Positions 35,320-43,687 of a stretch of 53,035 nucleotides of DNA are shown one piece after another. The stretch's first letter is position 1. Each line of letters starts with the position of its first letter. A program made the translations under genes and the position numbers. The notes beneath the pieces are model-generated. The model worked only from the letters and a program-made list of their open reading frames with translations. It did not search any database and was not told where the DNA came from. Source of the DNA: Candidatus Bathyarchaeota archaeon. GTDB lineage: Archaea; Thermoproteota; Bathyarchaeia; TCS64. The stretch covers positions 708,731-761,765 of the forward strand of contig CP070784.1 of NCBI GenBank assembly GCA_020346605.1. The letters are read 5' to 3'.

Positions 35320-36762
35320 ATGACAGAGGAAACAAGGGACACCGAGAAGTTCGACAACTTCGGCGAGTGGTTCGACAAAGTACTACTGGTTGCCCAGATA
35401 GCCGACGACCGCTACCCCGTGAAGGGGTTCACGGTCTACATGGGCTGGGGCTACAGCATCGTGAAGCGCATCTACCAGATGCTGGAGGGAGAGCTGGAGG
35501 ATGCAGACCACCAACCGATGCAGTTCCCCGTCGTCATCCCCGAGGACGCCTTCCAGAAAGAGGAGGACCACATCGAGGGTTTCGCCGCCGAGGTCTTCTG
35601 GATAACCCACGCCGGGGAGAACGAGCTGGACAGGAGGCTCCTTCTGAGGCCGACATCGGAGACCGCCATCTACCCCATGTTCAAGCTCTGGGTCAGGTCC
35701 CACGCGGACCTCCCTCTAAGGATGCACCAGACCTGCAACGTCTACCGCTACGAGACCAAGGCTACGCGTCCCCTCTTCAGGGGGAGAGAGTTCCTGTGGA
35801 ACGAAGCCCACACCGCCCACGTCGACTATGAGGACGCCGAGTGCCAAGTCAGGATAGGCGTCGATGTTTACAAGAAGGTCTACGACGCCCTCGGGCTCAG
35901 CTACATCATCGTCAAGCGCCCTGACTTCGACAAGTTCGCCGGAGCCGTCTACACACTGGCCTTCGACACATGGAACCCCGACGGCAGGGTCAACCAGATA
36001 GGCACGGTCCACAACCTCGGGGAGAACTTCGCCGAGGTCTTTGACCTCACGTACGAGGACGAGGAAGGGAACCAGGCTCTGGCGTCCACCACGTGCTACG
36101 GTATGGGGATGGGACGCGTCCTTGCCGCTATTTTGGCCCACCACGGCGACGACAACGGTCTGGTCCTACCTCCCGTCGTGGCCCCAAAGCAGGTGGTCAT
36201 CGTCCCTATACCCTTCAAGGATCGAGCACAAGGCGTCGCTGCATACGCAAAGGATATAGAGGCGACTCTCAAGGTGGCCGGGATCCGCGTCCAGCTTGAT
36301 GACGACAACAGGCTCAGGCCGGGAGAGAAGTATTATAAGTGGGAGATGTTCGGGGTCCCGGTCCGCATCGAGCTCGGCCCTAGGGAGGTCGACGGCAGGA
36401 CCGTCACGCTGGTCAGGAGGGACACAAAGGAGAAGTGCAAGGCCCATCTCGACAGCCTCAGGGAGGAGGTCGTGGGTCTCCTCGACGACATCCAGAAGAA
36501 CATCAAGGAAAGAAGCAAGAAGCGCTTGGAAGACGCACTATCCGATGCGAACAGCCTCGACGAGCTCAGATCACTCATAGAGCAGAGAAAGATCGTTCGT
36601 GTCAATTGGTGCGGCGACCAGGAGTGCGCCTTCCTGATAAAGGACGAGGTGGCCGGAGACGTCAGGGGGACGCTCTGGGGCGAAGAAGAGGAGCCCTCGG
36701 GTTTATGCATCAACTGCGGGGACGAAGCAAAATATGTGGTTTATGTGGCACGTAGCTTCTAA
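35320..36762 (+). CDS. proS: prolyl-tRNA synthetase, archaeal/eukaryotic type
   Basis: 480 residues, class II synthetase. Motif 2 is in CNVYRYETKATRPLFRGREF and motif 3 in CYGMGMGRVLAAI; proline-pocket residues are in RPTSETAIYPMFK. The anticodon-binding domain (VVAPKQVVIVPIPFKD) is followed by the zinc-containing C-terminal domain (NWCGDQECAF and SGLCINCGDEAK). It lacks the editing insertion of bacterial ProRS. ATG 35320 follows AGGTGG; GTG 35311 is in frame but lies on the ribosome site. Confidence 0.96.
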   Translation: MTEETRDTEKFDNFGEWFDKVLLVAQIADDRYPVKGFTVYMGWGYSIVKRIYQMLEGELEDADHQPMQFPVVIPEDAFQKEEDHIEGFAAEVFWITHAGENELDRRLLLRPTSETAIYPMFKLWVRSHADLPLRMHQTCNVYRYETKATRPLFRGREFLWNEAHTAHVDYEDAECQVRIGVDVYKKVYDALGLSYIIVKRPDFDKFAGAVYTLAFDTWNPDGRVNQIGTVHNLGENFAEVFDLTYEDEEGNQALASTTCYGMGMGRVLAAILAHHGDDNGLVLPPVVAPKQVVIVPIPFKDRAQGVAAYAKDIEATLKVAGIRVQLDDDNRLRPGEKYYKWEMFGVPVRIELGPREVDGRTVTLVRRDTKEKCKAHLDSLREEVVGLLDDIQKNIKERSKKRLEDALSDANSLDELRSLIEQRKIVRVNWCGDQECAFLIKDEVAGDVRGTLWGEEEEPSGLCINCGDEAKYVVYVARSF

Positions 36763-36844
36763 ACTTCCCACACCCTATTCGCTCGTACGCTCGGTGATTC
36801 GGTTGAGAAAAGTGAGCTCGAGGAGTTAAGTCTACCTGAGGAAT

Positions 36845-36988
36845 TTGGACGGGCTGGTCAATTCCTACGGCGAGGGGGATGACCCCGAGTTCATCGAGGA
36901 GCTCCACGAGATGAGGACGATAAAGCCCGTCTTCGAGAGGACGAGGTCCCTCACACACAGGGGCCTGAACAGCTTCGTCGAACTGTAG
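36845..36988 (+). CDS. short ORF or gene remnant after proS
   Basis: TTG 36845 opens a 47-codon frame (DGLVNSYGEGDDPEFIEELH, then EMRTIKPVFERTRSLTHRGL and NSFVEL) ending in TAG. Codon use is like that of the neighbouring genes and the sequence looks protein-like, but a stop lies just upstream and no family is recognised. It may be the 3' remnant of a lost gene. Confidence 0.35.
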   Translation: MDGLVNSYGEGDDPEFIEELHEMRTIKPVFERTRSLTHRGLNSFVEL

Positions 36989-37014
36989 AAGGCCTGAAAT
37001 ATTTTTAACTGCGC

Positions 37015-37278
37015 TTAACGGCCGCGGAAGGCCAGGTTCAGGATCACCCAGATCAGCGATATTGCTATGAGGAGGGGCGAGGTGGCGAAGAAGAACCCGT
37101 CGCTCTTGTACACCCATATGATGAACCAGGGAAGCCTCTCGAGGCTCGGCAGGTGGCGTGCGATGAAGGGTATGAGGACGAGTACGACGCCGCTCAAGAT
37201 GAGCACGAGCCCGAGCAAAGTGTAGGACTCGGCGTATGACTGCGTGTCTTCCACCGTTGATCTCCTCTCGTCGTCCAT
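37015..37278 (-). CDS. small two-helix membrane protein
   Basis: Up to 87 residues with two hydrophobic segments (YTLLGLVLILSGVVLVLIPF and SPLLIAISLIWVILNLAF). Function unknown. ATG 37278 falls inside a TATA-like CCTTTTATATGG; a transcript from that box would begin near 37254, exactly at an in-frame GTG (VEDTQSYAESYT). A leaderless GTG start giving 79 residues is therefore as likely. Divergent from adk. Confidence 0.6.
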   Translation of the reverse strand: MDDERRSTVEDTQSYAESYTLLGLVLILSGVVLVLIPFIARHLPSLERLPWFIIWVYKSDGFFFATSPLLIAISLIWVILNLAFRGR

Positions 37279-37287
37279 ATAAAAGGA
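37276..37287. promoter_or_regulatory. palindromic TATA element between adk and the membrane-protein gene
   Basis: CCATATAAAAGG reads as CCTTTTATATGG on the other strand, so one element could serve both divergent genes. It touches the nominal ATG codons of both, which argues that at least one of the two starts further downstream. Confidence 0.45.
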
Positions 37288-38004
37288 ATGAACGCCATCG
37301 AAATAGTTATAACGCTCCCGTTCTTCCCCCAATCAGAAACTCGGGGGGACTCCTGGACGAGGATCATAATTCTGGGCCCGCCTGGCTCGGGGAAGGGGAC
37401 GAGGGCGAAGATCATGGGCAAATTGTACGACTTGCCGGTGGTCACGACGGGGGACATGCTCAGGGAGGCCGTCTCCGAGGGCACGGAGCTCGGGAAACTC
37501 GCCGAGGGGTACATGAACCGGGGCGAGCTCGTTCGCGACGACATCGTCATCAGCATCGTCGAGGACCGGATGAGCAAGCCCGACGTCGTGAAGGGCTTCA
37601 TCCTAGACGGGTTCCCGAGGAGCGTCGAGCAGGCGGAGGCTCTGGACCGCATCCTCAACAGACTGGGGACCGCGCTGGACGTTGTCCTCTACATCACTGC
37701 GGAGCAAGAGACGATCATCGAAAGGCTGTCGCTCAGAAGGTCCTGTCCCAAGTGCGGTGCCATCTACCACCTGAAGGACATGCTCCCCGAGAGGGAGGGC
37801 ATCTGCGACGAGTGCGGCGGCGTTCTGGTGCAGCGGGAGGACGACAAGGCCAAGATCATCCGCCACAGGCTGGAGGTCTATGAGAAGCAGACTTTCCCCA
37901 TCCTGGAGAGGTACGAGAGGGTCGGAAAGGTCCGCCAGATGAGCGGTGAGATCGATATCAAGGAGATCCCTGACGAGATCAGGCGGGTCCTGGGACCCCC
38001 CTAG
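37288..38004 (+). CDS. adk: adenylate kinase, long form with zinc-type LID
   Basis: Interconverts ATP, AMP and ADP. P-loop GPPGSGKGTRAK, AMP-site GDMLREAVSEGTELGKL and DGFPRSVEQAEALD; the LID carries four zinc cysteines (CPKCGAIYH and CDECGGVL). It is the bacterial/eukaryotic-like Adk, not the small archaeal AdkA. ATG 37288 gives 238 residues but adds 28 unusual residues before RIIILGPPGSGKGT. The family would start at about 37357-37363, where only ACG or ATC codons exist, with GGGGGGAC upstream. The 3' TAG is part of a CTAG shared with the opposing gene. Confidence 0.92.
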   Translation: MNAIEIVITLPFFPQSETRGDSWTRIIILGPPGSGKGTRAKIMGKLYDLPVVTTGDMLREAVSEGTELGKLAEGYMNRGELVRDDIVISIVEDRMSKPDVVKGFILDGFPRSVEQAEALDRILNRLGTALDVVLYITAEQETIIERLSLRRSCPKCGAIYHLKDMLPEREGICDECGGVLVQREDDKAKIIRHRLEVYEKQTFPILERYERVGKVRQMSGEIDIKEIPDEIRRVLGPP

Positions 38005-38483
38005 GTCTTGTAGCCTATCTTCCTGAGGAACTCCTTCCTCCAGATGACACCTTCTTCATCCTCCACTCCCAGGGGAGGCTGACCATCAATGACGCCCAAT
38101 ATGCCCCGGCCTTGATCGGTCTCGGCTATGACAACCTCCAGGGGGTTGGCGGTGGCCGCGTAAACGGTGCAAACCTCGGGGACGACCTTGAGCTGGTTGA
38201 GGACGTTGATGGGGTATGCTTCTCTCATCAGTATCACGAGGGAGTGGCCGCATCCCAACCGCAGGGCGTTCTTGGATGCCGTCTTCTTTAGATCCTCGTC
38301 GTTGCCCTCGACCCTGACGAGGCGCTCCCCCGAGGACTCGCAGAAGGCGAGGCCGAACTTGACGGCGGGCGCCGAGGTGGTCATCGCCTCGTAGACGTCC
38401 TCGACGGTCTTGATGAAATGGCTCTGGCCCAGTATGAGGTTGCACCCCTCCGGCGTCTCCATCTTCACGACCTTCAGATCCAT
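38001..38483 (-). CDS. adenosine-specific kinase (DUF355 family)
   Basis: 160 residues from ATG 38483 (MDLKVVKMETPEGCNLILGQ). Conserved stretches: FIKTVEDVYEAM, VKFGLAFCESSGERLVRVEG, SLVILMREAYPINVLNQLK, then VYAATANPLEVVIAETDQGR and GILGVIDG. Matches the small archaeal family named adenosine-specific kinase after the Pyrobaculum structure; the in vivo role is uncertain. Lying tail-to-tail with adk, both act on adenine nucleotides or nucleosides, though convergent transcription rules out one operon. Confidence 0.88.
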   Translation of the reverse strand: MDLKVVKMETPEGCNLILGQSHFIKTVEDVYEAMTTSAPAVKFGLAFCESSGERLVRVEGNDEDLKKTASKNALRLGCGHSLVILMREAYPINVLNQLKVVPEVCTVYAATANPLEVVIAETDQGRGILGVIDGQPPLGVEDEEGVIWRKEFLRKIGYKT

Positions 38484-38575
38484 GTTGAAAACCAATTCTG
38501 GATCAGGGGGGTGATCCATATGAGGTTTCCGACCTGGGAAAACGTAAATAGATGCTATCTATCTTCCCTATTGAT

Positions 38576-39226
38576 ATGTCGGGGGACAGACGGAGGAGAG
38601 GTCCCAGCTATCCTCTGGGATTTGTCAATCCCAACCTAGGGTGGGGGGATGCGCCTCAGAGCGTCGCCCCATACGTGCCGACCCCACCCATCGTCGTGAA
38701 GAACATGCTCAAGCTCAGCGGGGCAGGTCCCGACGACACCCTCTATGACCTGGGGAGTGGTGATGGGCGCATCCTTTTCACAGCCGTGGAGGAATTTGGC
38801 GTCAAGAGGGCCTTGGGATACGACCTCAACGCGACGATGTGCGAGGCCGTGCAGGTCAAGATCGACGAGAGGGGACTCGGTGACCGCATCAAGGTTGTGA
38901 ACGGTAACTTCTTCTACGCCGATCTCTCCCCTGCCAGTGTGGTCACGCTGTACCTGACGACGTCTGGGAACTCGAAGCTCCGGCCCAAGATGGAGAACGA
39001 GCTGGCGAAGGGGACACGCGTGGTGAGCCACGACTTCCCGGTCCGGGACTGGGCGACTGTAAAGGTCGATCCTCCCCTCCACTACACTGTCGGCTCACAC
39101 AAGGTGTTCGTCTACAGAGTGCCCGACGCCTACGAGAGGGAGATGTCTGTCCCCAGGAGCCGTGAGGAGGTTAGTCGCTGGGAGAGGATCAGGGCGCTGT
39201 TTGTCAGGGACCTGGAGCCCTCATAG
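38576..39226 (+). CDS. SAM-dependent methyltransferase, archaeal lysine-methyltransferase-like
   Basis: 216 residues. VAPYVPTPPIVVKNMLKLSG, then DTLYDLGSGDGRILFTAVEE, is the pattern of the Sulfolobus aKMT-type and FAM173/ATPSCKMT-type protein-lysine methyltransferases. SAM motif I is DLGSGDGRI and motif II region GYDLNATMCEAVQ; LYLTTSGNSKLRPKMENELA follows, where these enzymes have YLxxxxNxxLRPKLE. ATG 38576 preferred. Targets are probably chromatin or ribosomal proteins; inference only. Overlaps the convergent pyrB 3' end by 6 nt. Confidence 0.85.
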   Translation: MSGDRRRRGPSYPLGFVNPNLGWGDAPQSVAPYVPTPPIVVKNMLKLSGAGPDDTLYDLGSGDGRILFTAVEEFGVKRALGYDLNATMCEAVQVKIDERGLGDRIKVVNGNFFYADLSPASVVTLYLTTSGNSKLRPKMENELAKGTRVVSHDFPVRDWATVKVDPPLHYTVGSHKVFVYRVPDAYEREMSVPRSREEVSRWERIRALFVRDLEPS

Positions 39227-40150
39227 GGCACCTAGGACTAGGGCGATGAGGGCCATCCTCGTGTAGATGCCGTGCTTCACCTGCCCGAAGTAGAGGGCGT
39301 GGGGCGTTCCGTCGACGTCCGTGGCGATCTCCGTTATCCTGGGCAGTGGGTGCATCACCCTCAGTTCGGGCTTGGCGCCCTCCAGGAAGGCCTTGTTTAT
39401 CAGGTAGGCGTCCTTGACTTTCTCGTAGTCCGCGTGGTCCTTGAACCTCTCCTTCTGCACCCGTGTGGCGTAGAGTATGTCGAGCTCGGGCAGTATGGAG
39501 TTCAGGTCGCTGGTCTCCTCGTAGTCGAGCTTCCCCTTGACGTCGGCGATGACGCCGTCCCTCATCTTCAGCTGATCGGGGGAGACGAAGTAGGCCTTGA
39601 CGTCGTAGTTCCTGAGGGCCACAGCCAAAGAGTGGACGGTGCGCCCGTATAGGAGGTCGCCGACGAGGGCGATGGTCAGCCCGTCTATCGTGCCCTTCGC
39701 CGTCAGGATCGTGTGGAGGTCTAGGCAGGCCTGGGTTGGGTGCTCCCAGGACCCCGAGCCGCCGTTGATGACGGGGATGGAGGCCGCCTCGGCGGCGACG
39801 ATGGACGAGTCCTCGGACGGGTGGCGCATGGCTATGACGTCGCTGTAGCTCTCCACCGTCTTGATGGTGTCGGCTAGGGTCTCCCCCTTGGCGACGGAGG
39901 AGGTCTGGGGCTGCGCGAAGCCGACTACGCTCCCGCCGAGCCGGTGCATCGAGGACTCGAAGCTGAGCCTGGTCCTAGTGCTGGGCTCGAAGAAGAGTGT
40001 GGCCAGGATCTTGCCCCTCAGCAGGTCTGAGCCCTTATCGACGAGGGAAATCATGTCCGTGGCGGTGCTGAGGATGAGGTCGATCTCCTCCCTGTTGAAC
40101 TCCCTCATGGAGATGATGTCTCTCCCCTTGAAAGAAGCTGCGTCAACCAT
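39221..40150 (-). CDS. pyrB: aspartate carbamoyltransferase catalytic subunit
   Basis: 309 residues from ATG 40150 (MVDAASFKGRDIISM). Carbamoyl-phosphate loop FFEPSTRTRLSFESSMHRLG; aspartate-specific loop with SSVAKGETLADTIKT; then GGSGSWEHPTQACLDLHTI, and HPLPRITEIATDVD. Catalyses the first committed step of pyrimidine synthesis. The regulatory subunit PyrI, usually the next gene in archaea, is not in the window. Homologous to the OTCase at 1-636. Confidence 0.95.
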   Translation of the reverse strand: MVDAASFKGRDIISMREFNREEIDLILSTATDMISLVDKGSDLLRGKILATLFFEPSTRTRLSFESSMHRLGGSVVGFAQPQTSSVAKGETLADTIKTVESYSDVIAMRHPSEDSSIVAAEAASIPVINGGSGSWEHPTQACLDLHTILTAKGTIDGLTIALVGDLLYGRTVHSLAVALRNYDVKAYFVSPDQLKMRDGVIADVKGKLDYEETSDLNSILPELDILYATRVQKERFKDHADYEKVKDAYLINKAFLEGAKPELRVMHPLPRITEIATDVDGTPHALYFGQVKHGIYTRMALIALVLGAL

Positions 40151-40215
40151 GTCTGAACACACGTACACCATGTTGGAATGCGTTTAAAAGTTTGACAGGA
40201 CGATATCCAGGCGAG

Positions 40216-41421
40216 ATGGTCGTAACGCTGAATGATATAAACAAAAAGGTGGAGGAGCGACGGGACGAGGCGGTCTCCTTCCTACAGGAGCTGATTGGCG
40301 CTCCCAGCCCAAGCGGGGAGGAGGCTGAGGCCGCAAGAGTCGTGGCCGACAAGATGCGCGGCATAGGGTTCGATGCAGTTGAGGTGGACGGGCTGAACGA
40401 CGCCAAGGGCACCATCAAGGGAACAGGGGACGGCAGGAGCATCCTGTTCAACGGACACATCGATCACGTACCCGTCGGCGGCATGGTCGACCCCTACTCG
40501 GGCAAGCTGATGGACGGCGCTGAGTTCGGGGTGGAGGGAGACATCATCTACGGCCGGGCCTCCTCGGACATGAAGGGCGCCGTGGCGGCGATGGTGATGG
40601 CCGGAGCGGTCCTCAAGGACATCGGAGTGGTACTTAGGGGTGACTTCAAGGTGGCCGCTGTGGCCCTCGAGGAGGTCGGGGGCGCCGGCACCATGGAGAC
40701 TATGAGAGACTGGTTCCTGGGGGACGTCGTCGTCAGCGGTGAGGCGACCAACATGGAGATCGCCTTGGGCCACCGGGGAGGCGCTGGGACCAGCGTCGTC
40801 GTCAAGGGGAGAAGCTGCCACGCTAGCGCCCCGGAGAGAGGAGTCAACGCCCTCTACAAGGCAATAGACATCATAGATAGGATCAGGTCCGATCTCATCC
40901 CACGGCTCCCAGACCACCAGGTCTTCGGGAAGACCACGCTGGCGGTTACGAGGATCTCGGTGAAGCCCGACGCAGGCAACGTGGTCCCCGAGGAGTGCAC
41001 ATTCCACATGGACTGCAGGACCCATCCGGATTACCCGAGAGAGGCGCTGAAGGCGGACCTGGAGGGGATCATCGCGTCGATGAGGAAGGAGGACCCGGAG
41101 CTCGAAGCCAGCGTCGCCCCGCCGGCGAGACCGAGCGGCAGAAACTTCGGGGGATACTACACTGATCCCGAGGAGCATCCAGTCGTCTTGGAGGCGAAGG
41201 AGGCCATCGCCGAGGCCCTCGTTTCGGAGCCCAAGATCAAGACGTGGAGATTCATCACCGACGGTAGACACTACGCTTGGCTGGGGATCCCCGTCATCGG
41301 CTTCGGCCCCGGCGAGGAGAGGTTCGCCCACACCCATCAGGACCACGTCAGGGTGGAGGACTACCTCAAGGCGATCGTGGTCTACGCCTGGCTCGCCTGC
41401 AGGATCTGCGGCGTCGAATGA
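40216..41421 (+). CDS. M20 family metallopeptidase (ArgE/DapE/YgeY-like)
   Basis: 401 residues. Dinuclear-zinc ligands: FNGHIDHVPVGG (His, Asp), SSDMKGAVAAM (bridging Asp), VALEEVGGAGTM (catalytic and ligand Glu), later SGEATNMEIALGHRG. The dimerisation lid has VKGRSCHASAPERGVNALY, and the last ligand is in EERFAHTHQDHVRVEDYL. Closest by eye to YgeY and DapE types; deacylation of an N-acyl amino acid is likely but the substrate is unknown. ATG 40216; divergent from pyrB. Confidence 0.87.
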   Translation: MVVTLNDINKKVEERRDEAVSFLQELIGAPSPSGEEAEAARVVADKMRGIGFDAVEVDGLNDAKGTIKGTGDGRSILFNGHIDHVPVGGMVDPYSGKLMDGAEFGVEGDIIYGRASSDMKGAVAAMVMAGAVLKDIGVVLRGDFKVAAVALEEVGGAGTMETMRDWFLGDVVVSGEATNMEIALGHRGGAGTSVVVKGRSCHASAPERGVNALYKAIDIIDRIRSDLIPRLPDHQVFGKTTLAVTRISVKPDAGNVVPEECTFHMDCRTHPDYPREALKADLEGIIASMRKEDPELEASVAPPARPSGRNFGGYYTDPEEHPVVLEAKEAIAEALVSEPKIKTWRFITDGRHYAWLGIPVIGFGPGEERFAHTHQDHVRVEDYLKAIVVYAWLACRICGVE

Positions 41422-41422
41422 T

Positions 41423-41860
41423 TCAGCTGTCCGGGTAGAGACCCATCCGCCTCAGCAGCAGGACCAGGGTAGGGGAGAGATCGTACTCGAGGAACTCCTC
41501 GAGCTTCACCCATCTGGCGTCGAGAGCATCTGAAGATGCCTTGAGCTCTCCGCCTGCGAACTCAGCGAGGAAGTCCACTATCACGAAGTGGTACTTGATC
41601 CGCGACTCCTCGTCCCTGATGATCTTGTCGACGACATCAAGGACCTCGATCACCTCCACGTCGAGGTTGGTCTCCTCCTTCGCCTCCCGGACCGCTGCGT
41701 CCTTGGTCCTCTCGCCGATCTCCACCATGCCCCCGGGGATCGACCAAAGGCCCTTGTCTGGGTCGGCGGCTCTCCTGATGAGGAGGTACCGGTCCCCGTC
41801 GCGGATGAGAACCCCGACGCCTACAAGGGGCTTCTCGGGGTAGAGGCGCCTGCTGCTCAT
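41423..41860 (-). CDS. Nudix hydrolase
   Basis: 145 residues. The Nudix box is complete: GGMVEIGERTKDAAVREAKE, continuing ETNL (GX5EX7REUXEEXGU, with Asn for the last Gly). Preceded by VGVGVLIRDGDRYLLIRRAA and followed by KYHFVIVDFLAEFAGGELKA. Resembles ADP-ribose pyrophosphatase or NTP-cleaning types. ATG 41860 with GAGGAAGAG; the longer in-frame start would overlap the divergent gene. TATA TTTATTAAAC at about 41890. Confidence 0.9.
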   Translation of the reverse strand: MSSRRLYPEKPLVGVGVLIRDGDRYLLIRRAADPDKGLWSIPGGMVEIGERTKDAAVREAKEETNLDVEVIEVLDVVDKIIRDEESRIKYHFVIVDFLAEFAGGELKASSDALDARWVKLEEFLEYDLSPTLVLLLRRMGLYPDS

Positions 41861-41957
41861 CTCTTCCTCATGAGGGATTCTTAGTTTAATAAACCAGTGA
41901 CGTCGGCTCAGAGGGTTTATAACCTCTGACCCGGAAGGGACGAGAGGGACGGGCCGT

Positions 41958-42647
41958 TTGAGGTTGCTGGTCTTCACCCAGAGGGAGTACGGGAGGAGGA
42001 TCCTGGAGAACGTCGAGCTCCGGACCCCCGACGACTGGGTGATCGGCCACGTTGAGCTGCCAGGAGAGCTCCCCCAGGTGATCGAGGAGCCCGAGGATTA
42101 CGTCGGGGGGCTCGGTCTTAGCGAGGATTGGGATCTCGTGCTCTTCCTCGGTGAGAGCCCGTCGGCATTCTCGCTGTTGCCAGCTATAGTCAGGGAGGCG
42201 GAGATCTCGGCGGTGATCGCGCCAGTGGACGACTACTCGTGGCTGCCCCTTGGACTGGAAAGACAGATCAGAGCTGAGATGGAGGAGATGAGCGTCGCAA
42301 CATCCTTTCCCCGGACCTTCTGCACCCTTGCCCCAATGGGGGCCGTATTCATCGACGCCTTCGCCGCTCATTTTGGCGTGCCGGAGGTGGAGCTGGAGAT
42401 GAGGGACGGCTCTGTGGCGGAGGTGCGCGTCCTGCGGGGGGCTCCATGCGGCTCGACTTGGTTCATGGCGGAGAGGCTTCGGGGGACCGAAGAAGGGGAT
42501 GCCCCATCCAGGGCCGGTACACTCGTGCAGATCTATCCGTGTCTAGCGTCGCGCAGGATTGAGAGGTTACTGGGCGACGCTCCGATCCACTTTGCTGGTT
42601 ATCTGGCAGAGAGAGCTGTAGAGGACGCTTTGAAAAAGGCGATCTGA
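41958..42647 (+). CDS. DUF166 family protein
   Basis: 229 residues from TTG 41958 (LRLLVFTQREYGRRI). Conserved elements: LRTPDDWVIGHVELPGELPQ, DLVLFLGESPSAFSLLPAIV, then VIAPVDDYSWLPLGLERQI, and CTLAPMG. The family is archaeal and was once labelled thymidylate synthase without evidence; its reaction is unknown. TATA GGGTTTATAACC at about 41912. Cys in FCTLAP and CGSTWFMAERL could bind a cofactor. Confidence 0.8.
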   Translation: MRLLVFTQREYGRRILENVELRTPDDWVIGHVELPGELPQVIEEPEDYVGGLGLSEDWDLVLFLGESPSAFSLLPAIVREAEISAVIAPVDDYSWLPLGLERQIRAEMEEMSVATSFPRTFCTLAPMGAVFIDAFAAHFGVPEVELEMRDGSVAEVRVLRGAPCGSTWFMAERLRGTEEGDAPSRAGTLVQIYPCLASRRIERLLGDAPIHFAGYLAERAVEDALKKAI

Positions 42648-42678
42648 TGACGGCGGTTGGGGATCAGAAAGAGGTTGA

Positions 42679-43194
42679 TCATCCGCTTCGCTTCCTGAAG
42701 TCGGGGTGCTGCCTCTCCACTATCTTCCTTATCTCGTCCGTGAGGTACTCGTGCCACTCCTGGAACTGGGGATAATCGTCCCGTTCCCTGATGCCCCGGA
42801 TGATGTGCCCGTACCTCTCCCAGGTCAGCATGATGGGGCCTGACATGTAGTCGTCCACCATCTCTATGTCGATCAGGTTCCTCCTCACCATGATCCCCAC
42901 GCCCTCCAAGAAGACGATCATCTTCCACCATCTGTTGAAGAACTCCATGTTGTTCTCGGGGCCATACCTGTCCCACCACTCGTCGAACTCCATGTGTTCC
43001 TGGACCCAGATGGCCTCTGCGTTGGCGCGTAGGAAGCCCTCGTCCTGAGCGTCCTGGTAGATCTGAAGGAAGAACTGCGCGTTACTGGTCTCATGCTGCC
43101 TTTTCAGAATAAGAGCATAATAGATCGCAGCTAGGCTCACGCTTATCCCCGCTAGCGCCACTGAAACCGTTTGTAGCATCAGTTGGTCGACCAT
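42679..43194 (-). CDS. membrane-anchored protein of unknown family (intact paralogue)
   Basis: 171 residues: an N-terminal hydrophobic helix (VSVALAGISVSLAAIYYALI), then a soluble helical domain rich in Trp and acidic residues (NAQFFLQIYQDAQDEGFLRA, EFDEWWDRYGPENNMEF, IVFLEGVGIMVRRNLIDI). No catalytic motif seen. It resembles single-pass proteins with a cytosolic helical domain found in bacteria and archaea, but I cannot name the family. A degraded copy lies at 20558-20871, so the genome has carried at least two. ATG 43194. Confidence 0.7.
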   Translation of the reverse strand: MVDQLMLQTVSVALAGISVSLAAIYYALILKRQHETSNAQFFLQIYQDAQDEGFLRANAEAIWVQEHMEFDEWWDRYGPENNMEFFNRWWKMIVFLEGVGIMVRRNLIDIEMVDDYMSGPIMLTWERYGHIIRGIRERDDYPQFQEWHEYLTDEIRKIVERQHPDFRKRSG

Positions 43195-43310
43195 TCTCGA
43201 TCACCTACAACAAGCCTGATCTGCGGATAAAAGTTGGGAAAGGAAGAGATCGACGACCCTAGTTGAAAGAAGGGTCTCTCGACTATTGTCGAGGAGGGAA
43301 CCGCTCGACG

Positions 43311-43330
43311 GTTTGCAAACGTTTATACTC
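43311..43330 (+). promoter_or_regulatory. ferritin-like gene promoter with palindrome
   Basis: GTTTGCAAAC (43311-43320, a perfect 10-bp palindrome) is immediately followed by the TATA box GTTTATACTC (43321-43330), 30 nt before ATG 43360. Just upstream, CTCGAC-TATT-GTCGAG (43278-43293) is a second inverted repeat. Position over the TFB-recognition site suggests a repressor site, perhaps iron- or redox-linked. Confidence 0.5.
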
Positions 43331-43359
43331 ATTTTTTCATTTAGAATCATCGAAAGGTC

Positions 43360-43665
43360 ATGCCGGAGTTTGGTAATCCGTTTTCGGGGTTGGCCAAGGA
43401 CCGCAAGCTCACGGAGGCCGAGCTGGTCAGAGCGATAAGGTTCATGGTCGCAGCAGAGTACGAGGCCATCCAGATGTACATGCAGCTGGCCGAGTCCATT
43501 GAGGACGAGGTCGCGAAGGAAGTTCTTGTGGACATCGCGGACGAGGAGAGGGTTCACGCGGGCGAGTTCCTGAGGCTTCTGCACCACCTTGCACCCGACG
43601 AGCAGAAGTTCTACGACGAGGGCTACGAAGAAGTCGAGGAAGAGATCAAGAAGCACGGGAAATAG
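43360..43665 (+). CDS. encapsulin-type ferritin-like protein (EncFtn/FLP family)
   Basis: 101 residues, two long helices. The first has IRFMVAAEYEAIQMYMQLAE with a conserved Glu; the second has VLVDIADEERVHAGEFLRLL with the E..H iron ligands. The acidic tail is EEVEEEIKKHGK. This two-helix, half-ferritin design makes a di-iron ferroxidase site at a dimer interface, and in many organisms the protein is housed in an encapsulin shell. No encapsulin gene is in the window and the tail lacks an obvious cargo peptide, so it may work alone or with a distant shell gene. Ribosome site AAAGGT. Confidence 0.85.
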   Translation: MPEFGNPFSGLAKDRKLTEAELVRAIRFMVAAEYEAIQMYMQLAESIEDEVAKEVLVDIADEERVHAGEFLRLLHHLAPDEQKFYDEGYEEVEEEIKKHGK

Positions 43666-43687
43666 GCCCTAGCATCGATCTTCCATC

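Noticed and set aside
40282..41346. 354-codon open frame antisense to the M20 peptidase
   Set aside because: Arg/His/Leu-rich shadow translation without motifs; the M20 frame has all metal ligands.
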